This document shows, piece by piece, positions 33,115 through 44,311 of a stretch of DNA of 64,000 nt. A program made the position numbers and the translations under genes. Within the stretch, counting starts at the first letter, position 1; every line of letters begins with the position of its first letter. Origin of the DNA: Tipula vernalis (lineage: Eukaryota > Arthropoda > Insecta > Diptera > Tipulidae); assembly GCA_958295665.1 (NCBI GenBank), contig OY282560.1:54932333-54996332 (forward strand), read 5' to 3'. Below the pieces are notes generated by a model, which did no database searches, was not told the DNA's origin, and saw only the letters and a program-made list of their open reading frames with translations.

Positions 33115-36100
33115 GACTCGGATGAGTCAATTAATGGAATTATACAGATCTTAGTAATCGGACGCTTAAACGTATTCGTGGCGGTTTGTACAGTTACAAC
33201 CCATATTAAATTGTCTTGTCCAGGATGAACTTCTAAAATTCTCGCTAATGGCCATCTTGCTGGTGGTACGTTTTCTTCCTTTAAAATGACTAGATCACCA
33301 ATTTTAACTTGATTGACGGCTTGATGACATTTTTGAAATTGGTTCAGAGTAGTTAAGTATTCAGCATGCCAGCGAACTCAAAATTGCTGAATCAGTTTTT
33401 GAATCATTTGCCATCTAGACAATGTATTAATTTTGGTATTCAATAATGATGGTTCTGGTATAAGTGTCATTGGATGGCCCAATATGAAATGTGCTGGTGT
33501 TAGTGGGTCCGCACTTTCATCGTTGCGACATAGCGGACGTGAGTTAAGTATGGCTTCTATTTCTTTCAGGAATGTCAGTAGTTCTTCATATGACATAATG
33601 GTTTCTCCGATGACGCGTTTTATATGAAACTTCGTCGATTTGACGGCAGCTTCCCACAAACCTCCAAAGTTAGGCGCTGCCGGTGGTATGAGATGCCATT
33701 GTGTACCCTGTTCTGCTGCCCAGGTACTGACGTTGTGAGAAAATTGTGTTGAGTTAAACATCTCTTGGAGCTCATGTAATTGATTGATGGCCTTGATGAA
33801 ATTAGTCGCGTTATCAGAATACAGGTCCGTGCAGATTCCTCTTGTACTTTGAAATCGACGCAATGCTCCTATAAATGAGTCTGTACTTAGATTAGTTACC
33901 AGCTCGATGTGAACCGCTTTAATTGCCATACACACAAAAATACAGATGTAGCCTTTAATTATTTTTGAATTCCGTAACTGATGAACTTTAATTCGATATG
34001 GCCCAGCATAATCGAGCCCACTTTTGATAAATGGCCTAATATAAGTCACCCTTGATGATGGCAGCTGGCCCATTAACTGAGTTTGAACCTTGACTTTGTG
34101 ACGGTGACACGTAATGCAGTGGTGAATGGTCTTCTTTATAAGATGTTTTCCGCGAACAATGTGAAATCTTTGTTTTGTGTAGCTAGTAAGCTGCGAAATT
34201 CCTGCATGACATAGCTTTCGATGATAGTGTTCTATCATTCTCTGCACCAATACATGATTTGACGGAAGAATGATCGGGTGTTGAGTGTCAAAGTTGAGTG
34301 GTGCATTGGCTAATCTGCCACTAACCCTTAGCAGTCCGTGATTGTCTGCGAATGGATAAAGTTTAAATAACTTACTTTTTGGTGATAGCTTTCCTGAATG
34401 TATTGACTTGATGTCTTCGGAAAACGCTTGGGCTTGCACATGCTTGATTATGTAATTCTCGGCTTGGTTGAGGTCATTAACTGTGAAACTTCCGTACGAT
34501 TTTGGTTCAGTTGATCGTTTTGCATTTAAGATATATCTGCGGATACGAGCTACTATTCGTATTATTATTGGATACTTTGAAACCCGTGCAATCATCTCTT
34601 CTAGCTGCTGGTCAAACCTATCGACCTCTTGCACTATATGGTAGGACTGCGAATCTGGTTCATCGTCTTGAGCAACTTGAATGACTTCAGATGGAATAAT
34701 CAATGGGTTGGTACATAACCATGTAGGACCCATCCACCACAAGGTATCATTTTTCAGCTCACTTGGGGTCACTCCTCGAGTTGCTTGATCAGCTGGATTT
34801 TCTGCTGATTTGACATGATGCCACTGGTTTCGATTCGAGTAGGATAGTATTAGTCCAGTTCGATTTGCCACATATGTCGGCCATGATTTCGGCGGTTTAG
34901 ATAACCAGTCCAATACTATCTTGGCATCGGTGTAAAAGAGTTGTTTTGGTGTGATCTCAAAATTTAGCGCCGTTGTAACAGGTTCCATTAACTTAACCAA
35001 TAATGTAGCCGCGCAGAGCTCCAATTTGGGAATTGATACCGTTTTTATGGGAGCTACCTTTGCTTTGGCTGCGATAATATTAGTGTAAGCTTCTGTTGGT
35101 GATATTATTACACGCGAGTACAAAACCGCAGCATAGGCGTCCTTTGACGCATCACAGAACCCATGGATTTCTATTGTCTCGGTCGAATACAGCCATCTTT
35201 TGATTTTCAATTGCTCGATTGTACTGAGGTCATTTCTCAACCTCTTCCAATTCATCTTACACGACTCTGGCAAGGTATCGTCCCATCCAAGTTTCTCGAG
35301 CCATAACTGTTGGAACATGACTTTAATAACGATCGTGGTCGGAGATAGCCAACCCAGTGGATCGAAGATCTTCGATGATTCTGACAATAAACTACGTTTT
35401 GTCATAACAGAATGTTCTGGGATATCCACTTTGAACCTAAAAACGTCGCTGGATGGTTCATAATACAGTCCTAATATGGATATCATCTTCCCACTGTCGT
35501 TAAATGATCGTGTTACTGGTTGCAGATCAGCTTGGTTGATGTCATCCAAAAGATGGGGATGATTTGCCGACCACTTTCTTAGTTTAAATCCTGCAGATCC
35601 CAGAATTTCTATTAATTCATTTCGCAGTACTAACGCTCCGTTTAGCGTACTTGAACCGGTGATCACATCGTCAACGTATACATCCGAGTTTAGTACTTTA
35701 GCTGTGTTTGGATATTTGGCATCAAATTTATTGGCGATATAGGTCAATGAATAAGTTGCCAAGAAGGGTGCGGGTGCAGTACCATATGTGACTGTCAGTA
35801 ATTTGTAGTGCTGCAATTGATGCTTAGATGATTCCCGCCACAGTATACGCTGGTAGTCAGTGTCCTCTTCTCGGACCATCACTTGACGGTACATCTTTTC
35901 GATGTCCGCGCTGAAAACAAATTTGTGTTTTCTGTACCGTAATGTAATTTCAAACAGACCTTGCTGGACTGTTGGCCCGACCATTAGCTCATCATTCAGT
36001 GACTGACCTGACGATGTTTTCTGTGATCCATTAAAAACAACTTGAAGCTTCGAACAATCCGAACTCTTAACAACGCTATGATGTGGTAAGTAATATGGTT

Positions 36101-37010
36101 GACTGCCAGGCTGGTCGATTTTATGGCTTCGTATGGGCCTCATGTGGCCTAGTCGCTCATATTCTCGCATAGAGGTCACATATTCTGTTTGTAACTGAAC
36201 ATTTGAACGTAATCTTTTTTCCAGTGCTTGGAATTGACGCAATGCAATTTTTAATGAATGACCCAGCTGAGGTGGAGTTCTCCTGAATGGTAAGGCAACT
36301 GTTATCCTTCCATTTTTGTTGCAGTTTACATTGGCTGTATAATGTTCAATGCATTTCGATTCTTCAGATGTATACTCGACTGGTCTTGGGAGGCTTTCAG
36401 TTTCCCAAAATTGTCGTAATGTCTTATCGATGTCCACTTCTTGTTGCTCCGTGAGATGCATCTGATTTGATGTAGTGGACATGTCTTGCGACGATCTTCC
36501 GCCGGCCACGATCCAACCCAGTTGAGTGTTTTGGAAGATAACATTTTGTTGATCGATCAACATCTGTCCGGCATTCAGTATTTCAAAGAAATAATCACTG
36601 CCTATAAGTAAATCGACAGGACCTGGTTTTCCAAAGGTAGGATCAGCCAAACTAATCATGTTATCACTTGGTATGTGCACTACCACTGGATTGGTTGGTA
36701 ATTGCGAGGTCAATTTGGTGACGATTAGGGCATCAATATTGTATGAGATTTCATGATTAATTCTCGATCTGATTGTGATATTTGTAGTTCCCTTTGAGCA
36801 GCCCGCTTTCGTTCCTCCAATGCCTTGTAAGAAGATTCTCGCATTCGCCTTGCTCAGGTTTAATCTATTTACGCACGATTCTTTTATGAGTGACCTGGTC
36901 GAACCTGAATCTAGCAGGACCCGAATGGTATGCCAGTTGTTGTAGCCATCTCGAACTTCAACCAACACAGTAGGTAATATTGCATTTGCACTAACAGCAT
37001 GACTGACCAC
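33115..37010 (-). pseudogene. BEL-A pol: protease, RT, RNase H, integrase
   Basis: An open frame of 1210 codons (33378-37010), then an in-frame TGA at 33375-33377 and a further open stretch to about 33115 in the same frame that completes the C-terminal DUF5641-type region. Domains by residue: aspartic protease LLDSGSTRSLI (about 32); RT FSADIEKMYRQV (about 370) and VYVDDVITG (about 440, YVDD intact); RNase H GFCDASKDAYAA (about 620) and YTDAKIVLDWL; integrase HHCC finger (about 930-965, with HHCITC); DDE core LDYAGPY (about 998), YSDNATNF (about 1065), EAILNSRPL (about 1153). All catalytic residues are present. The single TGA, in what is otherwise a normal BEL polyprotein, is the only visible lesion in pol. 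Confidence 0.95.
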
Positions 37011-38267
37011 AGCTGGGTTTTGGTTTCCTCCTAGGGAGGCAGTTAGGGTCGTGCTAGTGGATTGTTTGGCTTCTAACGATGTACCTTGACTTGCAGTTGG
37101 TTGAGAATGAACGAAGGTGTGGTGTCTCCGATGGCAAAGTTGGCATTCTTCTGGATCGGCACTGATAAACGCTGTGGTCTCCTCCGAGACAGTTAAAACA
37201 TCGCTGCTTTTCCTTTAGAAATTGTTTTCGATCATTGATTGTCATGGATTTGAACTTGGTACATTCAAAAAGACGATGTCGTTCGACGTTGCAGAGTATA
37301 CATGATGGTAATGATATTGAGTCAACATGTAACACCTTAGACGATTGATGTGATTTGGTGTCCTTGACACTGGTCGGTTTGATCTCTGTGAGTGCATCTA
37401 CGCGGTTCAATAAAAAGTCAAGAAAACCTTGGACTGTTGGAAAATCTTCCTCTGCTGTTTTGTACCTCCAAGCTTTCCTGGTCTCATCATCAAGTCGATC
37501 AGTTGCCATAAAAATTAGCCAGGGGTCACGTGCCTCTGCCTCCTTGCCTAACGCCTTTAAGCCTCTGACGACCTCATCTATGTTGTCATGAAATGCTACA
37601 AGTTGGGCAGCATTTGCTTTTGATACTCTCGGTAGTTCAAGAAAAGATTTGATGTGCGCCTCTACAATCGGTTTTTTCTTGTCATATCGCTTGACGAGTC
37701 GTTGAATAGCCTCAATGTAACTGGCGTCGTCTACCGAAGATAACTGATTAAATTGTAGGCATTTCCTTTCAAAAGTCCCTTGAGGTATTTGAACTTCTGC
37801 GCTGGAGATAACGAAGTATTTTCATGTACGGTCGATGAAAATATGTCATAGAACGATTGCCAGTCTTTGAGGTTACCATCGAATGACGGCATTGTTAATG
37901 ACGGTAACTTGAAATCTGATGTTGGATTGACCGCGATACTACTATCCAGTGGTGAATCATGAACAATTGATGGGTTAGTTTCCGACGTAGCACGCATTAG
38001 GCCCTTCAGCTTGGGAATGATTGAATAATAACTGTCATCAACGATGTCCATTTCAGACGGTACGGTTGAATCAATGTCAAACAAGGCATCTTCGGTAGCA
38101 ATAAATTCCGTGTATAATTTGTGCGCATTGTCACATCGAATGCATAACTCATCGTATGAAAGCTTCGCGCCATTCGCCTCAATATAATTAGCGAGACGAG
38201 TGAATTGTCCCTTAATAATGCCTTTTTTTTTAGTTAATTTTTCCATAATTGACTGCACCGTACACAA
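37011..38267 (-). pseudogene. BEL-A gag with DUF1759 and zinc knuckles
   Basis: Structural polyprotein that packages element RNA. The start at 38243 (MEKLTKKKG) or 38267 (MCTVQ) opens a DUF1759-type region with LPSLTMPSFDG, WQSFYDIFSSTVHEN and LSPAQKFKYLKGLLKGNAY. A one-base loss near 37747 shifts the frame. The other frame continues through DDETRKAWRY and a zinc region (CILCNVERHRLFEC, then CFNCLGGDHSVYQC). A second one-base change near 37145-37160 shifts the frame again before the protease. Without these lesions gag and pol would form one frame, as usual in BEL/Pao. Confidence 0.9.
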
Positions 38268-38417
38268 TTAATTTACAGGAAATCACGAACTTATCACACA
38301 CACGCGGTTGCTTGATATAATTTGATATGTTTTATCAAAATGGCGAACTATTATTGCACATGCGGTGATTGCTTTTGTTTTATAGAACCTTTTATGAATA
38401 CTTGCCGGTTAGTTTCT

Positions 38418-38435
38418 ATCCGGCTCCAAGGACCA
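38418..38435 (-). promoter_or_regulatory. BEL-A primer binding site, tRNA-Tyr type
   Basis: Six bases inside the 5' LTR, the element strand reads TGGTCCTTGGAGCCGGAT. This is complementary to the 3' end of insect tRNA-Tyr (ATCCGGCTCGAAGGACCA) with one mismatch. The tRNA would prime minus-strand DNA synthesis. The tRNA sequence is recalled, not searched. Confidence 0.7.
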
Positions 38436-38441
38436 AAATAA

Positions 38442-38907
38442 TGTACGAACACTTTTGTACAAGGTGATATAAAACAAAAGCCACTTTACTTTTATTTAAA
38501 TTTTATTCTTAATTGTTCTAATAATTTTTGTATTTGATGTGATGACTTCACTGGTTGAATCGCAAGAGGGGCAAAAAAAACCATTTTCTTTATTTAGAAT
38601 ATTTTGACAATTACAGTATTACGATAGGTGTAAAAAATAAAGAGTATTAAACACATAAACGCACTCAATTCGATTGACAATTCGAATTGAGCTACAAAGT
38701 GAATTGTCAAAAAATGATTTTTTAGGTTATACTCAACAGTGTTTACAATTGGATTAACACAAGCTAAGTTAAATTCTATACTGGATATTATACGTTAATA
38801 ACCTTACAATTGTTTATTTACAGCTATCCATCGATGACATCTTATTTCGACATATGTACATCTACAATTTGAGTTGAGTGAAATGACTGTGGAATCGAAG
38901 TTGTACA
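38442..38907 (-). repeat. BEL-A 5' LTR
   Basis: 466 bp. Starts TGTACGAACAC and ends GAAGTTGTACA on the plus strand. Followed by the GTAAT target duplication at 38908-38912. Confidence 0.93.
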
Positions 38908-39206
38908 GTAATGCTATTCGGAGCAAGAATCGTAATAGTTTGGTTCAGTAACTCCTTACCAATAATTACTTCACATTATAAAACGTCATCTGCTGCGACA
39001 TGGAAAACAGTCTCGTAAACTTCACTATCAATTTGTACATCTATATGGAACAATCCGAAAGCCAAAATATTGTTTGAACCCGCTCCCTTGAACTTAGTTG
39101 TTTGGTTCATGAGAGGTTGCTTTCCTATCCGTAAATATTTATGCATTGACATTAAATTAAGATCACTGCCCGTATCCACTAGTGCATAAAGATCAACACC
39201 TTGCAT
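38908..39206 (-). pseudogene. Gypsy aspartic protease
   Basis: The frame 38976-39206 contains YALVDTGSDLNLMS, with the DTG active-site triad of a retroviral-type protease, and AFGLFHIDVQID in the flap/C-terminal part. A TAA-type stop ends it at 38976, and about 65 bp of leftover Gypsy sequence precedes the BEL target duplication. The protein would have continued into the RT region now at 32623 and below. Confidence 0.8.
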
Positions 39207-39216
39207 AATTAATTTT

Positions 39217-40310
39217 TTAACTTATTATTTTTTCTTTTGTACTGACAGTTGTTTCATTTTGGACTGTCAGCACCCTGTTTTTGGCAGCATCCATTTTTTT
39301 TTGGAGATTTAGGTGAAATATGTCCAAATTCATTGCAGTTGTAGCACTTAGGGCATTTCTCCTTATCAGTACACTTGTCACCTCTATGGTTCCTGCTTCC
39401 ACATCCAAAGCAATGTTGAACTCTTCTAAACTTGTGACGCTTCATGTCCTTTCCATCCTCTTTCTCCGAAATTGTACTCGTTACTTTTGGCGGTTTATTA
39501 TTTTTAGCAGATTGTATTTCACTGTAAATACCTAATTTTCTTGAAATTCGTGCATCGATTTTGCCCCGTATAGTATTGCTTTATTTATTTCTTGGTCATC
39601 GATTCCGGCTATGCAATACTGAAAGATGGCTTCATCTTCAATGCAATTTCTCTCAAAGCAATTAAATACCGCTTGAATGATTCTTCCGGTTTCTTTTTGC
39701 GTTCAAACATTTTACGATGTACCGTTGCACTGCTATCTTTTCGCTCGACTTCAACGCGCAAATGTTCTTTTAATTTATCTCACTTATCTATACCCACCGC
39801 TAATCTCAAACTATCCTTAGCCGTTCCGTTCAAAAGCCGCTTTGCATAAATGGTTTCTCGCGTATCATCCCATCCAATTGTTCTTGCCACCTCGTTCAAG
39901 TGTTCTATCCATTTGTCCATTTGATATTGAGTATTTACCGAACTTTCATTTCTTCTTAATAAACTGTTCTTCCTTTGCAAAAGCTCAATCTCTTTATTTT
40001 TTAGCTCTAATAATTTTTCCGGTATTTCTTCCTTCTCTTTCTGCCCAGCGCCGCCTAAATTTACTTGCGGATTATGAACAGACTCACTGCTTTTTCCGGC
40101 ATCCTCAGCTGAGTGTTGATTTCAATTTATTCCATGCGATGACCGACGGTTCGCGAAACTTCCCTCATTATTAATTGCCTGTTTAAATAATGACTCCATT
40201 CGTTGATAGAAATCATCATCACTTGTGTTATGGTCATTCGATTTATTTTTGTTTTTACGACCGATTCTGCAGCTACGTAACTCTGTCTTGCGATAGTATA
40301 TCACCGTTAC
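39217..40310 (-). pseudogene. Gypsy gag remnant with CCHC knuckles
   Basis: The minus strand keeps a capsid-like piece (39780-39980: YQMDKWIEHLNEVARTIGW, YAKRLLNGTAKDSLR) and two zinc knuckles around 39330-39420 (CFGCGSRNHRGDKC; CPKCYNCNEFGHISPK, with its last cysteine lost). An N-terminal acidic/polar piece lies at 40122-40304. Several frameshifts and stops lie between them. Gag is followed directly by the protease. Confidence 0.8.
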
Positions 40311-40485
40311 TGTTTCTATATATTAACCCACCGCAACCACAATTTCGAAAGGTTACAAAGCTTGCGGTAGTATATCACCGTTACTGTATTTTACACATAC
40401 ACACTATAACCACGTTTTGTGCTTCTGCACTTTTTCTAATTCACTGAACGTTAGTCTTAAAGTTTACACCGTAAATACAACGTAT

Positions 40486-41226
40486 ATTATTATTATTATT
40501 ATTGGGGGGGCCATGCGGGCGATCAGCCACTTCGCACTGCGACCTAAAAGATCTATTGTGCTGGCCCTTGCTTAATTATCCGTCCAGTCAATATACAGGT
40601 TCTTAATGAACCTGACGATACTGCCTCCCGGTACGTGATACATACTATCTGGGCTTATTGCTCTCCCTTCTAGATGTTTACTACAGCATGTAGTTCCGCT
40701 AGAAAGACGGTAGCATTGGAGCTCAAGGACCTCGAGAGGGTTGTCCCACTCTCGTATATTCCTACTCCTGCCCCGTATTCCGTTTGATTTTACTCTTACG
40801 AGTTGCTCGGAATTGCAAATCACCTGTAGGTCACCCAGCTTTACTACAGGAAGGCTAAATAAAACTGGAGGGTGCCTGGTATCCAGAGTCCGCATATTTT
40901 GGGCTGATTAACCTATCAGCCATTCATCTTTCGGCATATGCTGTTCCACCTTAGATTAGGGTTTTTTGTCAAGGTTTTCTCCTTTAGCGCCGTACTTTAG
41001 CCTGTGCCAAATGGCCTAAAATGTGCCAAATGGCCTTAGTTACCAGTGGTTGCCACGAGGAGGCAGTACGTACACTTGCGAATTGTGAACAGGTTACCCC
41101 TTCCACAATTGTACCCATCACGCAGCTGCCTAATGACAAGACCAGAACAGCTCACGTGATGCGCACCCTACTGGAAGGTTACGGAGCTGGTAGATTAATC
41201 TACTCAACTTTGATCCCCCCCCCCCT
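40486..41226 (-). mobile_element. Short LINE derivative inserted in Gypsy leader
   Basis: On the minus strand this runs from an 11-G run (C-run at 41215-41225) to a 3' end of GGCCCCCCC followed by an (AAT)n tail (40486-40503), as in many R1/LOA/I-type LINEs. A block at 40852-40915 resembles 7282-7345 in the 5' leader of the LINE at 4001-7850. With both 5' leader and 3' tail but under 750 bp, it looks like an internally deleted, non-autonomous copy. It contains a 107-codon frame (40572-40895). Target duplication was not resolved. Confidence 0.65.
40572..40895 (-). CDS. 107-aa frame in LINE derivative, unknown
   Basis: Starts MRTLDTRHPPV and ends IDWTDN, leaving about 70 bp before the (AAT)n tail. 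The first part (LDTRHPPVLFSLP) has a counterpart of the form LDTWRPPVVISL when the similar leader of the LINE at 4001-7850 is translated, so part of it is old leader sequence. No domain recognised. It contains four cysteines, including a CC pair. It may be a fortuitous frame in non-coding LINE RNA. Confidence 0.3.
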   Translation of the reverse strand: MRTLDTRHPPVLFSLPVVKLGDLQVICNSEQLVRVKSNGIRGRSRNIREWDNPLEVLELQCYRLSSGTTCCSKHLEGRAISPDSMYHVPGGSIVRFIKNLYIDWTDN

Positions 41227-41353
41227 CCAATAGACGCCAAACCACCAAAAAATACACCGTATAACAACTTCGAAACAATTTTCCACTTTTCTTTAACTAA
41301 GCGAATTCACCGAAAAACACGTTTTAATATTAGCTATATGTAATCCACTAATA

Positions 41354-41370
41354 TCCCGGTTGAGCCCCCA
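41354..41370 (-). promoter_or_regulatory. Gypsy primer binding site candidate
   Basis: Directly inside the 5' LTR with no spacer, the element strand reads TGGGGGCTCAACCGGGA. The TGG start and position fit a tRNA primer site. I did not identify the tRNA. Confidence 0.55.
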
Positions 41371-41580
41371 TGTAGGAAAATTGACTCCGTTAAAAAAAAA
41401 CAGCAACCAAATTTAACTTGTTGTGCTATCGAATGTCCAAAAAAGAATGATTTATTAGATCTCGAAGTATACATGTTATAACGATATGCACAAATACAAC
41501 AATAATTATACAAAAAACCGGCTAATCAATATTATATAAAGTAAATAGAATCAAAGGGTGATCCTCAATCATCAATAAAT
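41371..41580 (-). repeat. Gypsy 5' LTR
   Basis: About 204-210 bp, matching 29790-29953 apart from about 45 bp (41405-41452) missing there. Begins TGTAGGAAAATTG on the plus strand. The outer border is 41574 if a TG/CA end is required. Confidence 0.8.
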
Positions 41581-41582
41581 CC

Positions 41583-41839
41583 AACTTGTATATGCACCGT
41601 ATATAGCATCGCAGAAGATATCGAATCGTTCACAGGAAGCTACGAAAATCATAAAGCGAGATTATTACATGGGTGACTTATTTTTTGGCAGTGTGACCAC
41701 TGAAGGAGCAATTTGGTGTTTTGAAGTGCTGAGAGGGGTTCCCCGTGATTTTGCAAACAAATTTCATGACCACCAAGTGTCCGTTGATCAATTGTTAGCC
41801 GTCAAGCGAAATTTCGACAAATTATTACAAAACATTTGA
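41583..41839 (+). pseudogene. BEL/Pao RT scrap around the YxDD region
   Basis: The plus-strand frame contains EATKIIKRDYYMGDLFFGS and TTEGAI, in the arrangement of the BEL/Pao motif KRDFYVDDLL-G-x-T-x-EEAI. In another frame just upstream, AEDIESF fits the residues expected before it, so one frameshift is present. The catalytic VDD is replaced by MGD. No other domain or LTR is adjacent, so this is a lone fragment next to the Gypsy LTR. Confidence 0.5.
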
Positions 41840-43380
41840 ACATTTTTCGATTCATTTTCAATTACTGGGACACTACGTAAAGAAATATTAACTTTTCACA
41901 AAATTTTAGTTCTACAATAAAAGTTAACAATAAAATATTTTAGGGAAAGTTTCAAAGACTTGTAATTAACTGAATTATTGATTTATGTAAACAGTAAATG
42001 TTATCACGTGTATTCTGTGCATCTTCTTGCCAGCACTGCCACACCCAAAAGTGTGAAAAAAATCAAATGGTCGATCATCTTCTGAGGTAAGCTTTTTTAT
42101 TTTTTTTTTATGTTGCTGCTAAAGGTTACGACCAACTAAATATTAAGAATGTAATTGATGCGTTTTACTACATTACAGTAGATCAGTTTACTATACCTGC
42201 AATAACAACAAAAAATTGTGATTTTCTCTTAAGTCTTCTTAAAAAAAAAATTCGAATCGATGATGTTGACAACAACAACATCACACTACATAATACTTAA
42301 TATACAGGTAGATAGAGAGTTGCCGGAGTTACGATATGTTCAACTTAATTTATTTCATTTTTTTTGTTGTTCCATCCAACAATTTTTTTGTGTACGACGA
42401 CGAATCTAAAAAAAAAAAAAATCTTAATTCGATTTGCTGATTGAGATGGCAATTGAATTGAATTATCTTTGTCGTTTAGAATTCAGTTCAAATTCGATGT
42501 TTTTTTTTGTCGATGTTCTCTCATATTTAGAATTTAATTATGGATGGATGGATGTGTACGAAGTGACTTCAATCAGTTAGTTATGTTAGTTTTTGTATAC
42601 TCAATGTGTATTGATCTAAGTAAGTGATTCAATTTATTTCATTTGATAAAATGATTAAATGTTAGCGTACTATGAAATAGGGTGCCAATATTCATCATCG
42701 TCTAGCGGCTAGTTAATTAAATATTAAACCGTTTTTTCATAAGTTCATAAAAAATAAACCGACACCTTTTAAAATTTTATTACAACTTTAATATTCATGG
42801 TGTAAATCTCGTGTTAAAATTAAGCCATCACATCTAGATAATTTAACCTTTTTGGAATAATTAAAAACTCGGTTAGAAAAAACACAAAATTAACCCATGA
42901 ATATTTGATAATAAGACTTCGTTCGCAACGAAGTTAAATCGCAAAACCAAACTAAAAATTGTGTTAACGAAATTTGTTGCTTCACCCAATATAATTGGTT
43001 TAACACAATTTTTTCCTCAGGTGGTCAATAAAAATATTGGATCTTAAATCAAAAGGAGTATAATTAAGATGTAATAAAATTTTATGCGATGCTCTGAATA
43101 CGAATTTTTAATTATTCGAGACAATTTTTATTTTTTATTTTTTTAATTATTATCATGAAAAACGTTCAAAAAATCGTAAACTAGTTTAATTTACGGCAAC
43201 GGAAAAATAAAAATTTTCGAATTTTTCGATTTGTCGTAAAACTTTAATTAATGCACAATTGACCAGCCAGTTGACGTAAAACAACTCAATCATAATCCTA
43301 AAACATTTAATGGTGTGAGCTTAATTAATAAGTAATTTAGATTTTGATACTGCGTACAATTTCAGAAGGTGATCAGGATT
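41840..43380. other. AT-rich DNA, no gene supported
   Basis: Long AT-rich stretch with A and T runs and a short TGGA repeat near 42541-42552. No frames of note and no transposon ends recognised. Confidence 0.55.
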
Positions 43381-43499
43381 ACAATGTCTCATCCAGCTGG
43401 GCGCTAGAAACTAAAATGTTAAAGGAGTAGGCTAGGTTGTAAATGTTGTATTCTGTTGTGTTCTTCCAAAAGAGATTAGCTTGGGGTTAACAGCCCAAC

Positions 43500-43840
43500 C
43501 TATAAAATTTGATTGTTATACACAACCTCAACATGAGCTTTAGGTATAAGCATCACCTCATAACGCAACACTAAACAAGACGAGTCGTGAAATACCTCAT
43601 CGATTACAGTTACTTTAACATCACTTTTGTGAATGTCCATACCGCCCCTTGAGAAACCAGTCCAAATCAAAGATGCTTCCAATGACCGGCCTGAAACATA
43701 GCTTTTCCCTATAACTTGGTGCTATTCGTAAAGCCAAAGAGAAATTAAACATAAGGGTCCTCTTGTCCAAGAGACATTTTTTTAGACTCAAAAACATCAG
43801 AACCAAACGCAATCAGTATCAATTCACACCACCTCCTGGT
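43500..43840 (-). pseudogene. Unidentified coding-like remnant
   Basis: Two overlapping minus-strand frames (43500-43682 and 43621-43812). The first contains DIHKSDVKVTVIDEVFHDSSC and KAHVEVVYNNQIL, with protein-like composition and no low complexity. A frameshift near 43640-43680 could join them. I do not recognise a family. It lies head-to-head with the plus-strand frame at 43843. Confidence 0.25.
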
Positions 43841-43842
43841 AG

Positions 43843-44274
43843 TTGCTGAATTGGCATTTCATTTATCAATCACTGTGTATTACTCATTCGAACATAGCGG
43901 CTTTGAACAAAACAATTACCCTGACCAACTTCGAGCCTACTGATAAAGGAGACCCAAAAACCTTACCAACCCTACCACAAAGTATCATAAAGTACAAGAA
44001 AATATCACAATGCATACATGACGGCGAGAAAAATCTCCATTCGAACGGCCTCAATATTCAAAAATTCTATCCTGGGAGAGAGATGTACTTGTAGAAGGCA
44101 ACCAGCTACAGAAACATCTACGGACCGGGTGAATTAAAAATCGATTCTAAAACAGCGTACGAGCGCGACCAACAAACTCTCTTAAAAAAACAGATAGAAA
44201 ATTACCAGAAAACCTGTGTGGAAGGTCGCTGCAACGAAATTTTCAAATACGACGGAGATAAAACTAAAGTTTAA
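43843..44274 (+). pseudogene. Unidentified 143-codon frame with one stop
   Basis: An open frame of 83 codons, a single TAG at 44092-44094, then 59 codons ending in TAA at 44272-44274. Content is lysine-rich and protein-like, with KYKKISQCIHDGEKNLHSNG, YGPGELKIDSKTAYERDQQ and ENYQKTCVEGRCNEIFKYDG. The frame has no ATG near its beginning. The upstream sequence reads better in another frame (LLVVAELAFHLSITVYYSFE), so a frameshift near 43960 is likely. No family recognised. The hexamer array begins 38 bp downstream. Confidence 0.35.
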
Positions 44275-44311
44275 GTTTTGATCTCAAAAGTATAAAAGTT
44301 TAAAAGTTTCT

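Larger units (their letters stand above)
32624..38907 (-). mobile_element. BEL/Pao LTR retrotransposon (BEL-A), young and complete
   Basis: LTRs at 32624-33101 (478 bp) and 38442-38907 (466 bp) both start TGTACGAACAC and end with CA. They differ by about six substitutions and two indels (11 and 1 bp). The 5-bp GTAAT lies outside both ends (32619-32623 and 38908-38912), a clean target duplication. Inside on the minus strand are a tRNA-Tyr-like primer site, gag with DUF1759 and zinc knuckles, protease, RT, RNase H, integrase and a polypurine tract. Two single-base frameshifts in gag and one in-frame TGA in pol disable it despite its youth. Confidence 0.95.
29790..41580 (-). mobile_element. Gypsy LTR retrotransposon, broken by a BEL and a LINE
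   Basis: LTR-like ends at 29790-29953 and 41371-41580 flank gag, protease, RT, RNase H and integrase pieces in Gypsy order on the minus strand. A BEL/Pao element (32624-38907) interrupts it between protease and RT, and a short LINE derivative (40486-41226) lies in the leader next to the 5' LTR. Coding parts carry several frameshifts and stops. No target duplication was visible at the outer ends, and the low-coordinate LTR lacks about 45 bp found in the other, so this copy is older than its guests. Confidence 0.85.
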
